Source: Bacillus sp. FSL H8-0547 (GTDB lineage: Bacteria > Bacillota > Bacilli > Bacillales > Bacillaceae). From it: a DNA stretch of 64,000 nt. Positions 1-8,655 of this stretch are shown here, piece by piece (the first letter of the stretch is position 1; each line of letters begins with the position of its first letter). The stretch is from positions 2,976,001 to 3,040,000 of the forward strand of contig JBBODD010000001.1 of NCBI GenBank assembly GCA_038002745.1, written 5' to 3'. The position numbers and the translations under genes are program-made. The notes under the pieces are model-generated. The model saw only the letters and a list, made by a program, of their open reading frames with translations. It had not been told where the DNA came from and did no database searches.

Positions 1-297
1 GGCATTCAGGCTGAAACGATGCAAAGCCTCGAGCGCAAAATGCCTAATCTGACTGACCGTGAACTGAAGCTTCTGAACAAGCACACAAAAAGCATTATTA
101 ACCAGATGCTCCGCGATCCGATTCTTAAGGTGAAAGAGCTTGCTGCTGAGTCGGACGCAGAACAGAATCTGGAGCTTTTCATGAAGATCTTTGATATTGA
201 AGAAGCAGTTGAAGAGCAAAAACGCAGAGAAAACTCGGTTTCTTTAAGCAGCTCTCAGGCGGTGCCTGGGCAGGCAAGAGCTTCACTTCAAACGTAA
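1..297 (+). CDS. hemA: Glutamyl-tRNA reductase, C-terminal fragment
   Basis: The open frame runs in from the left edge, so only the last 98 codons are present. HemA reduces Glu-tRNA to glutamate-1-semialdehyde, the first step of C5-pathway tetrapyrrole synthesis. The visible part is the charged, helical C-terminal dimerisation domain ([20 protein letters not shown], then a Glu/Lys-rich tail). The family assignment rests on this tail and on hemX-hemC-hemD-hemB-hemL following in the B. subtilis operon order. The catalytic and NADPH-binding parts lie outside the window, as do the promoter and any heme or PerR control sites. Confidence 0.9.
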   Translation, partial: GIQAETMQSLERKMPNLTDRELKLLNKHTKSIINQMLRDPILKVKELAAESDAEQNLELFMKIFDIEEAVEEQKRRENSVSLSSSQAVPGQARASLQT

Positions 298-315
298 GTG
301 AGAGGAATTTGATGT

Positions 316-1149
316 ATGCCAGAAATGAGTTTACCTAGAATAAACGAACTGATTATAATTCTTTATGCATTCAGTGTTCTCTTTTTTTTCATAGATTTTA
401 TTCATAACAACCGGAAGGCCAGCAAAATTGCCTTCTGGTTGCTTTCTATTGTTTGGCTGCTGCAAACAATTTTTTTGTTTTATCAAATGTTTGAGACCGG
501 CAGATTTCCAGTCCTGAACATATCAGAAGGGCTTTATTTTTATTCGTGGGTGCTAGTGACGCTGTCGGTCGTCTTAAACCGTTTTTTGAAAGCGGATTTT
601 ATTATCTTTTTTACAAATGTGCTCGGTTTTATCATGCTGAGCATCCACACATTCGCGCCGTCACAATATGAATCGGCAGCGGTTTCCGGACAGCTGATTT
701 CGGAGCTTTTGTTTATCCACATCACAATGGCCATCCTGTCTTACGGGGCTTTTACCCTGTCTTTCGTTTTTTCTATTTTGTATTTGATTCAGTACAATTT
801 GCTGAAGAAGAAAAAATGGGGAAAGCAGCTGATCCGGATTGACGATCTGGCCAAGCTTGATCACATGTCATATGTATTAAATGTGATTGGTGTACCGATG
901 CTGTTACTGAGCTTAATTCTCGGAACGATCTGGGCCTATCTGAAAATCCCGAACTTCCACTGGTACGACGCGAAGGTAACCGGTTCGTTCATGATGCTCC
1001 TTGTGTACGGCTATTATTTATACAGCCGGATTGTGAAGGAGTGGCATGGAAAACAGGTGGCTTATTATAACGCAGCAGCCTTTTTAATTTTATTAATTAA
1101 TTTCTTTTTATTCGGAAGCCTTTCAAGGTTTCATATTTGGGACTCTTAA
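316..1149 (+). CDS. hemX: HemX, multi-pass membrane protein of the heme operon
   Basis: A 277-residue protein with about eight hydrophobic segments, of the cytochrome c assembly (CcmC/CcsA-like) family. In B. subtilis HemX is a membrane protein that negatively affects HemA abundance; its biochemical activity is not settled. It lies 18 bp after hemA and 32 bp before hemC, so it is co-transcribed. An AGAGGA Shine-Dalgarno sequence precedes the ATG at 316; an in-frame ATG at 325 is a weaker alternative. Length matches the B. subtilis protein (about 276 residues). Confidence 0.9.
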   Translation: MPEMSLPRINELIIILYAFSVLFFFIDFIHNNRKASKIAFWLLSIVWLLQTIFLFYQMFETGRFPVLNISEGLYFYSWVLVTLSVVLNRFLKADFIIFFTNVLGFIMLSIHTFAPSQYESAAVSGQLISELLFIHITMAILSYGAFTLSFVFSILYLIQYNLLKKKKWGKQLIRIDDLAKLDHMSYVLNVIGVPMLLLSLILGTIWAYLKIPNFHWYDAKVTGSFMMLLVYGYYLYSRIVKEWHGKQVAYYNAAAFLILLINFFLFGSLSRFHIWDS

Positions 1150-1181
1150 TGCAAGATACATCCTAGTTGGAGGAACTCATT

Positions 1182-2114
1182 ATGCGCAAAATCATTGTAG
1201 GATCCAGACGAAGCAAACTGGCTTTGACCCAGACGAATTGGGTGATTGACCAGCTGAAAAAAATCGGGCTGCCTTTTGACTTTGAAGTCCGGGAAATCGT
1301 GACAAAGGGCGATCAGATTCTTGATGTCACCCTCTCAAAAGTGGGAGGAAAAGGCCTATTTGTAAAAGAGATTGAACAGGCCATGCTTGACGGCGAGATT
1401 GATATGGCTGTTCACAGCATGAAGGATATGCCGGCTGTACTGCCGGAAGGGCTGACAATCGGCTGCATTCCGCACCGTGAAGATGCAAGGGATGCTTTTA
1501 TTTCTAAAAATCACGTCAGTCTTGCTGACCTCCCTGCAGGTGCAGTGGTGGGAACAAGCAGTTTAAGAAGAAGCGCCCAGCTCCTTGCCATGAGGCCTGA
1601 TCTTGATATCAAGTGGATCAGAGGCAATATCGACACGCGCCTGGCAAAGCTTCAGCATGAAGATTATGATGCGATCATCCTTGCAGCAGCCGGTCTTGCG
1701 AGAATGGGCTGGAGCCAGGACGTTGTGACAGAATTTCTTGATGCGAAAGACTGCGTTCCGGCAGTCGGCCAGGGCGCGCTTTCCATCGAATGCCGTGCAG
1801 ACGATCATGAGCTGCTTACTCTTTTGTCCCATTTTACGGATGAAGCGACACAGCTTGCCGTTCAGGCAGAGCGCACCTTCCTTCACGTGATGGAGGGCGG
1901 ATGCCAGGTGCCGATTGCAGGGTATGCAGAAGTGGCTTTTGACAAAGAAATTTCGCTTACCGCACTGATTGCCTCTCCTGACGGAAAAGAGATCTATAAA
2001 GAAAGAATCACAGGCAAAGATCCCGTAGCCATGGGAAAAGAAGTGTCTGAAAGGCTGATAGCTCAGGGGGCAAAGCAGCTGATCGACAAGGTGAAAGAGG
2101 AGCTTGACCTTTAA
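1182..2114 (+). CDS. hemC: Porphobilinogen deaminase (hydroxymethylbilane synthase)
   Basis: Polymerises four porphobilinogen units into hydroxymethylbilane. The N-terminus [18 protein letters not shown] and the cofactor segment [13 protein letters not shown], whose Cys carries the dipyrromethane primer, are diagnostic. I start at ATG 1182 because GGAGGA (1169-1174) sits 7 bp upstream; an upstream TTG at 1167 would add five residues but overlaps that ribosome site. This gives 310 residues, the normal length. The stop codon overlaps the hemD start, so translation is probably coupled. Confidence 0.96.
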   Translation: MRKIIVGSRRSKLALTQTNWVIDQLKKIGLPFDFEVREIVTKGDQILDVTLSKVGGKGLFVKEIEQAMLDGEIDMAVHSMKDMPAVLPEGLTIGCIPHREDARDAFISKNHVSLADLPAGAVVGTSSLRRSAQLLAMRPDLDIKWIRGNIDTRLAKLQHEDYDAIILAAAGLARMGWSQDVVTEFLDAKDCVPAVGQGALSIECRADDHELLTLLSHFTDEATQLAVQAERTFLHVMEGGCQVPIAGYAEVAFDKEISLTALIASPDGKEIYKERITGKDPVAMGKEVSERLIAQGAKQLIDKVKEELDL

Positions 2115-2896
2115 TGGCCGGCGGTCTCTCTGGAAAGAACATTCTGATTACGAGAGAAGAAACGCAGGCAACCACTTTTGCAGCGAAAATTAAAAAAGCC
2201 GGCGGAGTTCCTGTTACTGCTCCGCTGATTTCTTTTGAAAAAGCGAAGGATATACATAATCTTAAAAAGGAAATCCGCGGGATAAAGGCGGATGACTGCC
2301 TTGTCTTTACAAGCATGAACGGCGTGCTTTTCTTTTTTGATTTTCTGAAAGAACACGGCATCCCTTCTGATTTCCTGTCTGATTGCACGTTTGCCGCCGT
2401 GGGGCGGAAAACAAGGCAGCTGATTGAAGACAGGGGCTATACAGTCAGAATCATGCCGAAGGAGTATGTAGCAGAAAGGCTGGCGGAAGAAATCGCGGGG
2501 AGCATCAGGCATGACCAGCATGTTTATCTCTTCAGGGGGAATCTTGCCAGGGAAATTCTTATGAAAGAATTGACTCTCAAGGGCTTCTCCGTGACAGACC
2601 TTACGCTATATGAAACAATACATAATATAGAGGATGGAAACAGGATTGAGCAGCTGCTTCAGGAGCAAAAACTCGATTACATTACCTTTACCTCCTCATC
2701 CACAGTTGATGCCTTCATGAAGGTCATGAAAAACAAAAATCTGGATACTCTGCTTGAGGGCGTTACGCTTGTGAGCATTGGACCGATTACACATAAAACA
2801 CTTAAGAAGTACGGCTATGACGGCATTGTGTCAGATCCCTACACCATCGATGCCATGATTGACCGTATCCAAACACATGCTGAAAGGAAGGAATAA
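2114..2896 (+). CDS. hemD: Uroporphyrinogen-III synthase
   Basis: Closes and inverts ring D of hydroxymethylbilane to give uroporphyrinogen III. The 260-residue protein begins LSGKNILITREETQA and contains the conserved second-half signature FTSSSTVDAFM. HemD proteins are poorly conserved, so position in the heme operon supports the call. ATG overlaps the hemC stop by one base (TAATG), and hemB begins 3 bp after its stop. Confidence 0.92.
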   Translation: MAGGLSGKNILITREETQATTFAAKIKKAGGVPVTAPLISFEKAKDIHNLKKEIRGIKADDCLVFTSMNGVLFFFDFLKEHGIPSDFLSDCTFAAVGRKTRQLIEDRGYTVRIMPKEYVAERLAEEIAGSIRHDQHVYLFRGNLAREILMKELTLKGFSVTDLTLYETIHNIEDGNRIEQLLQEQKLDYITFTSSSTVDAFMKVMKNKNLDTLLEGVTLVSIGPITHKTLKKYGYDGIVSDPYTIDAMIDRIQTHAERKE

Positions 2897-2899
2897 GCT

Positions 2900-3880
2900 A
2901 TGGACATTCAATTTACAAGACACCGCAGACTGCGGAGCACAGGCAGCATGAGATCACTTGTCCGCGAAACACATCTGCACGCAGAAGACTTTATTTATCC
3001 GATCTTCGTTGTAGAAGGCGAGCAAAAACGCAATGAGGTAAAATCCATGCCCGGTGTTGAGCAGATTTCGCTTGATTACCTGAATGCAGAAATGCAGGAG
3101 GTAAGCGATCTCGGAATCAAGTCTGTCATCGTCTTTGGAGTGCCTGATCAAAAGGATGAGCTTGGCACACAGGCTTACCATGACCACGGCATCGTTCAGC
3201 GTGCGATCTCCCAGATTAAAGAACATTTCCCTGAGCTTGTTGTGATTGCCGACACGTGTCTTTGCCAGTATACAGACCACGGCCACTGCGGAATTGTGAA
3301 AGAGGGAAAAATCCTCAATGACCCGACGCTTGATCTGCTGGCGCGCACTGCGGTCAGCCAGGCAAGAGCGGGTGCTGATGTCATCGCTCCTTCAAACATG
3401 ATGGACGGGTTTGTGGCTGCTATCCGCCATGGCCTGGATGAAGCCGGATTTGAAGATGTGCCGATTATGTCATACGGAATTAAATACTCAAGCGCCTTTT
3501 ACGGACCTTTCAGGGATGCTGCCCACAGCACTCCCCAGTTCGGAGACCGGAAAACGTATCAGATGGATCCTGCCAACCGTCTTGAAGCACTCAGAGAAGC
3601 AGAATCGGACATGATGGAAGGGGCAGACTTCCTGATTGTGAAACCTGCCTTGTCTTACCTTGATATCATCCGCGATGTGAAAAACAACTTTAACGTGCCG
3701 ATTGTTGCCTATAACGTAAGCGGCGAATATGCCATGATCAAGGCAGCCGCACAAAACGGCTGGGTCGATGAAAAGGCAATCGTGATGGAAATGATGATCA
3801 GCATGAAGCGCGCCGGCGTTGATATGATTTTGACGTATCATGCCAAGGATTGTGCACGCTGGCTGAAGGAACAACACTAA
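2900..3880 (+). CDS. hemB: Delta-aminolevulinic acid dehydratase (porphobilinogen synthase)
   Basis: Condenses two 5-aminolevulinate molecules into porphobilinogen. The 326-residue protein shows the Cys-rich metal-binding segment [15 protein letters not shown] and the Schiff-base lysine region [14 protein letters not shown] second lysine motif ([18 protein letters not shown]) is also present. It stands between hemD and hemL, and an AAGGAAGG ribosome site lies in the 3' end of hemD. Confidence 0.96.
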   Translation: MDIQFTRHRRLRSTGSMRSLVRETHLHAEDFIYPIFVVEGEQKRNEVKSMPGVEQISLDYLNAEMQEVSDLGIKSVIVFGVPDQKDELGTQAYHDHGIVQRAISQIKEHFPELVVIADTCLCQYTDHGHCGIVKEGKILNDPTLDLLARTAVSQARAGADVIAPSNMMDGFVAAIRHGLDEAGFEDVPIMSYGIKYSSAFYGPFRDAAHSTPQFGDRKTYQMDPANRLEALREAESDMMEGADFLIVKPALSYLDIIRDVKNNFNVPIVAYNVSGEYAMIKAAAQNGWVDEKAIVMEMMISMKRAGVDMILTYHAKDCARWLKEQH

Positions 3881-3899
3881 TCGCAGGAGGAGAAGTCAA

Positions 3900-5186
3900 A
3901 TGCGCAGTTATGAAAAATCAGGCAAGGCCTTCGAAGAAGCCCAAGGGCTGATGCCTGGCGGAGTGAACAGCCCTGTTCGCGCCTTTAAATCCGTCGCTAT
4001 GGATCCAATTTTCATGGAGCGGGGAAAAGGCTCTAAAATTTACGATATTGATGGAAATGAATATATTGATTATGTGCTTTCATGGGGACCGCTTATTTTG
4101 GGCCATACAAATGACGCGGTTGTTGAAGCCATCAAAAAGGTGACAGAATCCGGTACAAGCTTCGGAGCTCCGACGCTGATTGAAAATGAGCTGGCAAAGC
4201 TTGTGATTGACCGCGTGCCATCTATTGAAATTATCCGGATGGTTAGCTCTGGAACGGAAGCAACGATGAGTGCCCTGAGACTCGCTCGCGGTTTTACCGG
4301 AAGAAATAAGATTTTGAAATTCGAAGGCTGCTATCACGGCCACGGGGATTCTCTGCTGATCAAAGCAGGTTCAGGCGTTGCAACTCTTGGACTGCCTGAC
4401 AGCCCGGGAGTTCCCGAAGGAGTAGCCAAAAACACGATTACTGTTCCGTACAATGACATGGAAAGCGTAAAATACGCCTTTGAACAGTTCGGTGATGACA
4501 TTGCCGGTGTGATTGTGGAGCCGGTTGCAGGAAACATGGGCGTTGTCCCTCCGCTTCCAGGCTTCCTAGAAAGCCTGCGCAGCATCACACAGGAGTACGG
4601 TTCACTGCTTATCTTTGATGAAGTGATGACAGGCTTCCGGGTTGATTACGGCTGTGCTCAAGGGTACTTCGGCGTTACGCCTGACCTGACATGCCTCGGG
4701 AAAGTGATCGGCGGCGGACTTCCTGTCGGAGCATATGGCGGCCGTGCCGACATTATGAAACAGGTTGCGCCGAGCGGACCGATTTACCAGGCTGGCACCC
4801 TGTCCGGAAACCCTCTTGCGATGACAGCAGGCTATGCAACGCTCAGTCAGCTTACTCCGGATACCTACAAAGAATTCGGCAGAAAAGCGGACATCCTTGA
4901 AGAAGGATTAACAGCGGCTGCTGAAAAACACGGCATTCCGATTACAGTGAACCGCGCGGGATCAATGATTGGCTTTTTCTTTACAGACGAGAACGTCATC
5001 AATTTCGAAAAAGCGAAGACATCCAATCTTGAGTACTTCTCAAAGTTCTATCGCGAAATGGCAAACGAAGGTGTCTTTCTGCCGCCTTCACAGTTCGAAG
5101 GTCTGTTCCTTTCCACTGCCCACAGTGATGAGGATCTTGAAAAGACGATTGCAGCGGCAGAGAAAGCATTCGCTGCCCTTAAATAA
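3900..5186 (+). CDS. hemL: Glutamate-1-semialdehyde 2,1-aminomutase
   Basis: PLP-dependent enzyme that moves the amino group of glutamate-1-semialdehyde to give 5-aminolevulinate. The 428-residue protein has [13 protein letters not shown] near the N-terminus, [16 protein letters not shown] for phosphate binding, FDEVMTGFR for the PLP-ring aspartate, and [15 protein letters not shown] with the internal-aldimine lysine. AGGAGGAG lies 9 bp before the ATG. It is the last gene of the heme operon; a strong hairpin terminator follows 5 bp after its stop. Confidence 0.96.
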   Translation: MRSYEKSGKAFEEAQGLMPGGVNSPVRAFKSVAMDPIFMERGKGSKIYDIDGNEYIDYVLSWGPLILGHTNDAVVEAIKKVTESGTSFGAPTLIENELAKLVIDRVPSIEIIRMVSSGTEATMSALRLARGFTGRNKILKFEGCYHGHGDSLLIKAGSGVATLGLPDSPGVPEGVAKNTITVPYNDMESVKYAFEQFGDDIAGVIVEPVAGNMGVVPPLPGFLESLRSITQEYGSLLIFDEVMTGFRVDYGCAQGYFGVTPDLTCLGKVIGGGLPVGAYGGRADIMKQVAPSGPIYQAGTLSGNPLAMTAGYATLSQLTPDTYKEFGRKADILEEGLTAAAEKHGIPITVNRAGSMIGFFFTDENVINFEKAKTSNLEYFSKFYREMANEGVFLPPSQFEGLFLSTAHSDEDLEKTIAAAEKAFAALK

Positions 5187-5190
5187 AGTG

Positions 5191-5224
5191 AAAACCCCCT
5201 GCGCGTCATTTGCAAGGGGTTTTA
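5191..5224 (+). terminator. Intrinsic terminator of the heme operon
   Basis: AAAACCCC at 5191 pairs with GGGGTTTT across a short loop, with a T-run at the end. It directly follows hemL and also lies at the 3' end of the convergent small gene on the minus strand. Confidence 0.88.
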
Positions 5225-5392
5225 TTATTTGGGCGTATATCCTGATTTCCGGCTCAGCCATTTGCTGGCAAGGATAATGGTCAGTCCGATAGTGGCGACT
5301 GCAATCATAAGCAGATCAGATACAATCGTGATCCATAACGGTATCTGCAGTAAAAAGATTGCGCCGATGATGACAAAGAATAGGGGTCTCAT
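5225..5392 (-). CDS. Small hydrophobic protein, 55 residues
   Basis: A short minus-strand frame starts at ATG 5392 behind a clear AGGAG site 6 bp upstream. The product (MRPLFFVIIGAIFLL..., ending SRKSGYTPK) is almost entirely two hydrophobic helices with a basic C-terminal tail, so it should be a small integral membrane protein. I do not recognise a family. The good ribosome site, convergent placement against hemL and own terminator context argue for a real gene. Confidence 0.6.
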   Translation of the reverse strand: MRPLFFVIIGAIFLLQIPLWITIVSDLLMIAVATIGLTIILASKWLSRKSGYTPK

Positions 5393-5437
5393 ACTAATCT
5401 CCTGATTGTTTTTCTTCTAGTATAGCAAATGGGGCCG

Positions 5438-5469
5438 AAAAAAGAGAACCTGCAGACGGCAGGTTCTCT
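5438..5469 (-). terminator. Terminator downstream of the CsbD gene
   Basis: AGAGAACCTGC (5443-5453) and GCAGGTTCTCT (5459-5469) form an 11-bp perfect stem with a 5-nt loop. On the minus strand the stem is followed by a T-run, as expected for a terminator of the csbD-like gene just upstream. Confidence 0.88.
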
Positions 5470-5475
5470 ATGTAC

Positions 5476-5667
5476 TCAGTATTTAGCTGAACCTTCTTTT
5501 GCTTTTCCGGCGCCTTCCTGAAGGTTCCCTTTCAGTTTGTCTTTCTTTCCTTCACGCTGAAGCTCAGGATTGTTTGCTGCATTGCCCACCTGATCTTTCA
5601 CTTCGCCTTTTGCCTGGTTTACCTTGCCTTTTACTTTGTCGCTCATGCCATGATCTTTTGACATCAT
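5476..5667 (-). CDS. CsbD-family stress protein
   Basis: A 63-residue hydrophilic protein with the CsbD-family pattern of Lys/Gly repeats (SDKVKGKVNQAKGEVKDQ, then KKDKLKGNLQEGAGKAKE). CsbD proteins are abundant general-stress proteins of unknown biochemistry; in B. subtilis csbD is sigma-B controlled. I start at ATG 5667, with AGGAG 6 bp upstream; the next ATG (5664) is also possible. The frame could extend further upstream, but that would run past the ribosome site and the promoter. Confidence 0.9.
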   Translation of the reverse strand: MMSKDHGMSDKVKGKVNQAKGEVKDQVGNAANNPELQREGKKDKLKGNLQEGAGKAKEGSAKY

Positions 5668-5697
5668 CAAACACTCCTTTCTTCTTGTATCTTTCAT

Positions 5698-5723
5698 GTT
5701 CCCTGCATTTACAGAGCTTAAAC
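5698..5723 (-). promoter_or_regulatory. Sigma-B-type promoter of the CsbD gene
   Basis: On the minus strand GTTTAA (5723-5718) and GGGAAC (5703-5698) are separated by 14 bp, a close match to the sigma-B consensus GTTTAA-N13-15-GGGTAT. The site lies about 25 bp upstream of the AGGAG of the csbD-like gene, so the leader would be short. Confidence 0.78.
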
Positions 5724-5822
5724 CAGGCATTTAATCAAAAAAATCATAAACCTTCACCGTGCGGCATATTCCTTTAATGTCACAGGTATTTTCGTAAGGA
5801 CACCTGAAAGGAGGAGTTCAAG

Positions 5823-6839
5823 TTGTCACAGGATCAACAATCATCATTGCGGTTCTCTGTTGAGGAATCCGTTTGGTTTCAAAAGGGACAGGAAGTGGGT
5901 GAGCTGTTATCCATCTCATTAGATCCAGACATCACCATCCAGGAGTTTGACCAGTACATCTCGATTCGGGGTGCGCTTAAGCTTACGGGTGAGTACAAAA
6001 TAGATGAGGATTATAGCGAAGAGGAATTTGAATATGCCAATCTCCGTTTTATCAGCAATGTAGAAACGAGAGAAGACGGCATATCGCAGCTTGTTCACGG
6101 TTTTCCTGTAGATATCACGATTCCGAGGAACCGCATTGGAAACTTGGAAGAAGTTTATGTAACGATTGAATCTTTTGATTATGATCTGTCAGAAAGCAGA
6201 AACCTGAGGCTTGTAGCTGACCTTGAAATCAGCGGAATTGCAAGCGGGGATGCGGCTGTTGAGGCTGAAGAAGCTGAAGAAGAACAGGAACTTGAGCAGG
6301 CATATGTGTTTGAGCAGGAGCAGGAACCGGAGCTCCAGCCGCTGTTCCGCTCACCTCAGGCACTGTATGAAGAGGAAACGCAAGTAGAAGAGTATGATGC
6401 TTTTGCGAATGCAGGCAGCCAGAATCATGCGGATCTTTATGAACCGTTTCATGTAGAAGTGAAAAAAGAGGCGGCAGAGGAAGAAGCCGCTGCACCGGAC
6501 ATTTCTTATTTTGCAAGCAGGCCGCAGTATGAGGAAACGTATAAGGCGCCTCAAAAGCAAAGTCCGAAAGCAAGAAAAGAAGAAGAAGCAAGAAAGCAGG
6601 ATGAACCAAAGCATACGGAAAACTCCCTCTACTTAACGAAGCTTTTTGAACGAGATGAAGAAGAGGAGTTTACAAAGCTTAAGATCTGCCTTGTCCAGCA
6701 GGGTGACACAATTGACAGCATTTGCGACCGATACAGGATTACGGTTCAGCAGCTGCACAGAGTTAATCAGCTGAATTCAAGCGCAGATGTGCACGAAGGC
6801 CAGACACTCTACATTCCTGTTTATGCAAATACTCATTAA
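5823..6839 (+). CDS. spoVID: SpoVID, spore coat encasement morphogenetic protein
   Basis: SpoVID directs encasement of the spore by the coat and binds SafA. The 338-residue product has the conserved N-terminal domain (LRFSVEESVWFQKGQEVGEL), a long acidic Glu-rich middle, and a C-terminal LysM domain (QGDTIDSICDRYRITVQQL, then LYIPV). It starts at TTG 5823, 7 bp after AAAGGAGGAG. Neighbours hemL upstream and ysxE downstream match B. subtilis. Expression in the mother cell under sigma-E is expected from B. subtilis; I could not identify a convincing promoter here. Confidence 0.95.
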   Translation: MSQDQQSSLRFSVEESVWFQKGQEVGELLSISLDPDITIQEFDQYISIRGALKLTGEYKIDEDYSEEEFEYANLRFISNVETREDGISQLVHGFPVDITIPRNRIGNLEEVYVTIESFDYDLSESRNLRLVADLEISGIASGDAAVEAEEAEEEQELEQAYVFEQEQEPELQPLFRSPQALYEEETQVEEYDAFANAGSQNHADLYEPFHVEVKKEAAEEEAAAPDISYFASRPQYEETYKAPQKQSPKARKEEEARKQDEPKHTENSLYLTKLFERDEEEEFTKLKICLVQQGDTIDSICDRYRITVQQLHRVNQLNSSADVHEGQTLYIPVYANTH

Positions 6840-6847
6840 GAAAAGAA

Positions 6848-6886
6848 AGCAGCTTGGGGAGGAGAGTTCCTCAGCTGTTTTTTTTG
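6848..6886 (+). terminator. Terminator-like hairpin between spoVID and ysxE
   Basis: AGCAGCT...AGCTG encloses an inner GGGGA/TTCCTC pairing and is followed by eight T residues. It is likely an attenuating or full terminator after spoVID. Confidence 0.75.
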
Positions 6887-6932
6887 TAAGTCTCTTTACA
6901 TGAGACCTGGTTAAAAGGAAGTGAGACAAAAA

Positions 6933-7970
6933 ATGATGAGAGAAAATATGGATAAACTTGCGGAGGTTTTAAAAGAGTATGAGCTGAAAGCGGAATATGC
7001 GGAGTCTGTTACAGATAAACTGACGAAGGTCTATGCCAGTTCAGGCGCCTCCTACGCATTAAAAAAGATGTCATCGAACCGGAATGGCCAATTCATCGAA
7101 ACGCTTCACGGTGCTCATCAGAAAGGGTATTCAGGGTATGTGCCCATCTTCAGAAACAGGCACCGGCAGTTTTTTACCTCAGACGGAGAGAACTGGTATT
7201 ACATTATGCCCTGGCTCACGAATGAAACAGAAGAAGAGCGGGATGAGCGGCATAAAAATATGTTCAGGGAACTTGCAGCGCTTCATCAGAGAACGGCTGC
7301 TGAGGAAAAGCTGAATCAGAATGCACTGAAAATTCATTACGATACCCTTGCCAAGCAATGGGATGACAACAAAGCCCTGTATGAAAAATACGTGGAGGAA
7401 TGCGAGAAGAAGTGGTATCTCTCCCCGTTTGAACTGCAGGCCGTCACCTATTACTTTGAAACCGCACGTGCGACAGAATTTGCCCGCAAAAAACTTGATG
7501 AGTGGTACGAGATGATGAAGGAAAAAGAGGATGTGCGGCAAGTCATGATCCACGGCAGAGCGTCCATTCATCATTACTTGTATGATGAACAGGGAACGGG
7601 GTATTTCACCAATTTTGAACATGCCAGGTATTCATCGCCCATTGATGATGCGCTTCTTTTTTATCACAGGACGTTCCATACGTACCCGTTTGCAGATGAC
7701 AACTGTGCCGACTGGTTTTACACCTATCAGCAGACGTTCCCGTACAGAGAAGAGGAAATGCAGCTGTTCATCTGCTATCTCGCCTATCCCGATTTTGTCT
7801 ACAAACAAGTGAAAAAGCACATGAACCTGAAAGGCAGAAGCGCATCGCAGCTTCAGAAAAATCAGGACCTGATCAAATCTTACTGGACCTTTAAAAACAT
7901 CGAGTACTTCGTCATGAAAGTGACGCAGATCGAAGAAAACAAAAAACTGGCCGCAGAGCAGTCGACATAA
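6933..7970 (+). CDS. ysxE: YsxE-like spore coat protein (kinase-like CotS/YutH family)
   Basis: About 345 residues with the aminoglycoside-phosphotransferase-like fold of spore coat proteins CotS, CotI, YutH and YsxE. Visible landmarks are LTKVYASSGASYALKKM (nucleotide-loop region) and QVMIHGRASIHHYLYDEQG with TNFEHARYSSPIDD. In the last pair the usual kinase HGD catalytic Asp is Gly-Arg, so catalysis is doubtful. Start is ATG 6933 after AAAGGAAG; GTG 6921 is possible but overlaps that site. In B. subtilis YsxE is a SpoVID-dependent coat protein. Confidence 0.88.
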   Translation: MMRENMDKLAEVLKEYELKAEYAESVTDKLTKVYASSGASYALKKMSSNRNGQFIETLHGAHQKGYSGYVPIFRNRHRQFFTSDGENWYYIMPWLTNETEEERDERHKNMFRELAALHQRTAAEEKLNQNALKIHYDTLAKQWDDNKALYEKYVEECEKKWYLSPFELQAVTYYFETARATEFARKKLDEWYEMMKEKEDVRQVMIHGRASIHHYLYDEQGTGYFTNFEHARYSSPIDDALLFYHRTFHTYPFADDNCADWFYTYQQTFPYREEEMQLFICYLAYPDFVYKQVKKHMNLKGRSASQLQKNQDLIKSYWTFKNIEYFVMKVTQIEENKKLAAEQST

Positions 7971-7972
7971 AC

Positions 7973-8000
7973 AAAACCCAATCGGTGATTGGGTTTTTTA
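7973..8000 (+). terminator. Terminator after ysxE
   Basis: AAAACCCAATC (7973-7983) pairs perfectly with GATTGGGTTTT (7987-7997) across a 3-nt loop and is followed by T residues. It also lies at the 3' end of the convergent small gene. Confidence 0.9.
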
Positions 8001-8189
8001 AATCCACTCCATGTACAAAGCAACCCCAAGCAAAATCAGCAGCGCCAGCAGGACAAGGTCGACGGGCGACGGGAAAATCAGGGTCCGGACGGTCTGAAAG
8101 AGGGTAATCGGCACGATGAACTGACCGGCAATGAGCTTGAACTGCTTTACATAAGGCGACAGGTTATAATCATTTATTTTTCTGCGCAT
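7998..8189 (-). CDS. Small conserved-looking membrane protein, 63 residues
   Basis: A minus-strand frame from ATG 8189 with AGGAG 9 bp upstream. The product starts MRRKINDYNLSPYVKQFKLI and carries two hydrophobic segments (AGQFIVPITLFQTVRTLIF and the C-terminal DLVLLALLILLGVALYM). A basic N-terminus and two helices suggest a small inner-membrane protein. I do not recognise a named family. An upstream ATG at 8237 would add 16 residues across the ribosome site and is less likely. Confidence 0.62.
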   Translation of the reverse strand: MRRKINDYNLSPYVKQFKLIAGQFIVPITLFQTVRTLIFPSPVDLVLLALLILLGVALYMEWI

Positions 8190-8357
8190 CCTAAAACTCT
8201 CCTCACTGAATCCTTCTTGTATAAAGAATATGTGCATTTACCCAGTTTTGTGCCTTTTCGGGAATAAAGGCATTGAAAAATGGAGAAGATGATTGACGTG
8301 AATTGACTGGATTGTATACAATACAACATATATAATATTTTCATAATCGAACACATA

Positions 8358-8602
8358 CCGTGATAGGGAAGAGTAAAGCGGAAAGCTGTTTTCAGAGAGA
8401 GAAATCGCCTGCTGAGAGATTTCTTAAACAAGCGTGCTTGAAGGTCGCCCTGGAGTAATTCTCTTGAACCATGAAGTAGAGAGAATCGGCATGAACGCCG
8501 TTATCCCATTTGAGAGCACAGGTTCTTTTTTGCCTGTGAAAAAAGGTGGCACCGCGAAATCAACTCCTTTCGTCCTTTTACCGGACGAGGGGAGTTTTTT
8601 AT
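8358..8602 (+). promoter_or_regulatory. T-box riboswitch controlling valS (GUC specifier)
   Basis: The leader has the T-box landmarks in order: a GAAGAGTA start, AGAGA, GCTG, then a specifier segment GAAGGTCGCC in which GTC (8444-8446) is a valine codon. The conserved antiterminator sequence AGGTGGCACCGCG (8544-8556) follows, then a terminator (8562-8600) whose arms are AACTCC..CGTCC and GGACG..GGGAGTT plus T-run. Uncharged tRNA-Val should stabilise the antiterminator and allow valS transcription. TTGACG/TTGACT elements and TATAAT (8331-8336) lie just upstream, though spacing is not ideal for any one pair. Confidence 0.93.
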
Positions 8603-8655
8603 TTTCCGAAAAGTGCGGAAATGAACTGATTTGAAGATTTTAAGGAGGAAGAAAC

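Noticed and set aside
8434-8634. 66-codon frame upstream of valS
   Set aside because: It lies within the T-box leader and crosses its terminator; not coding.
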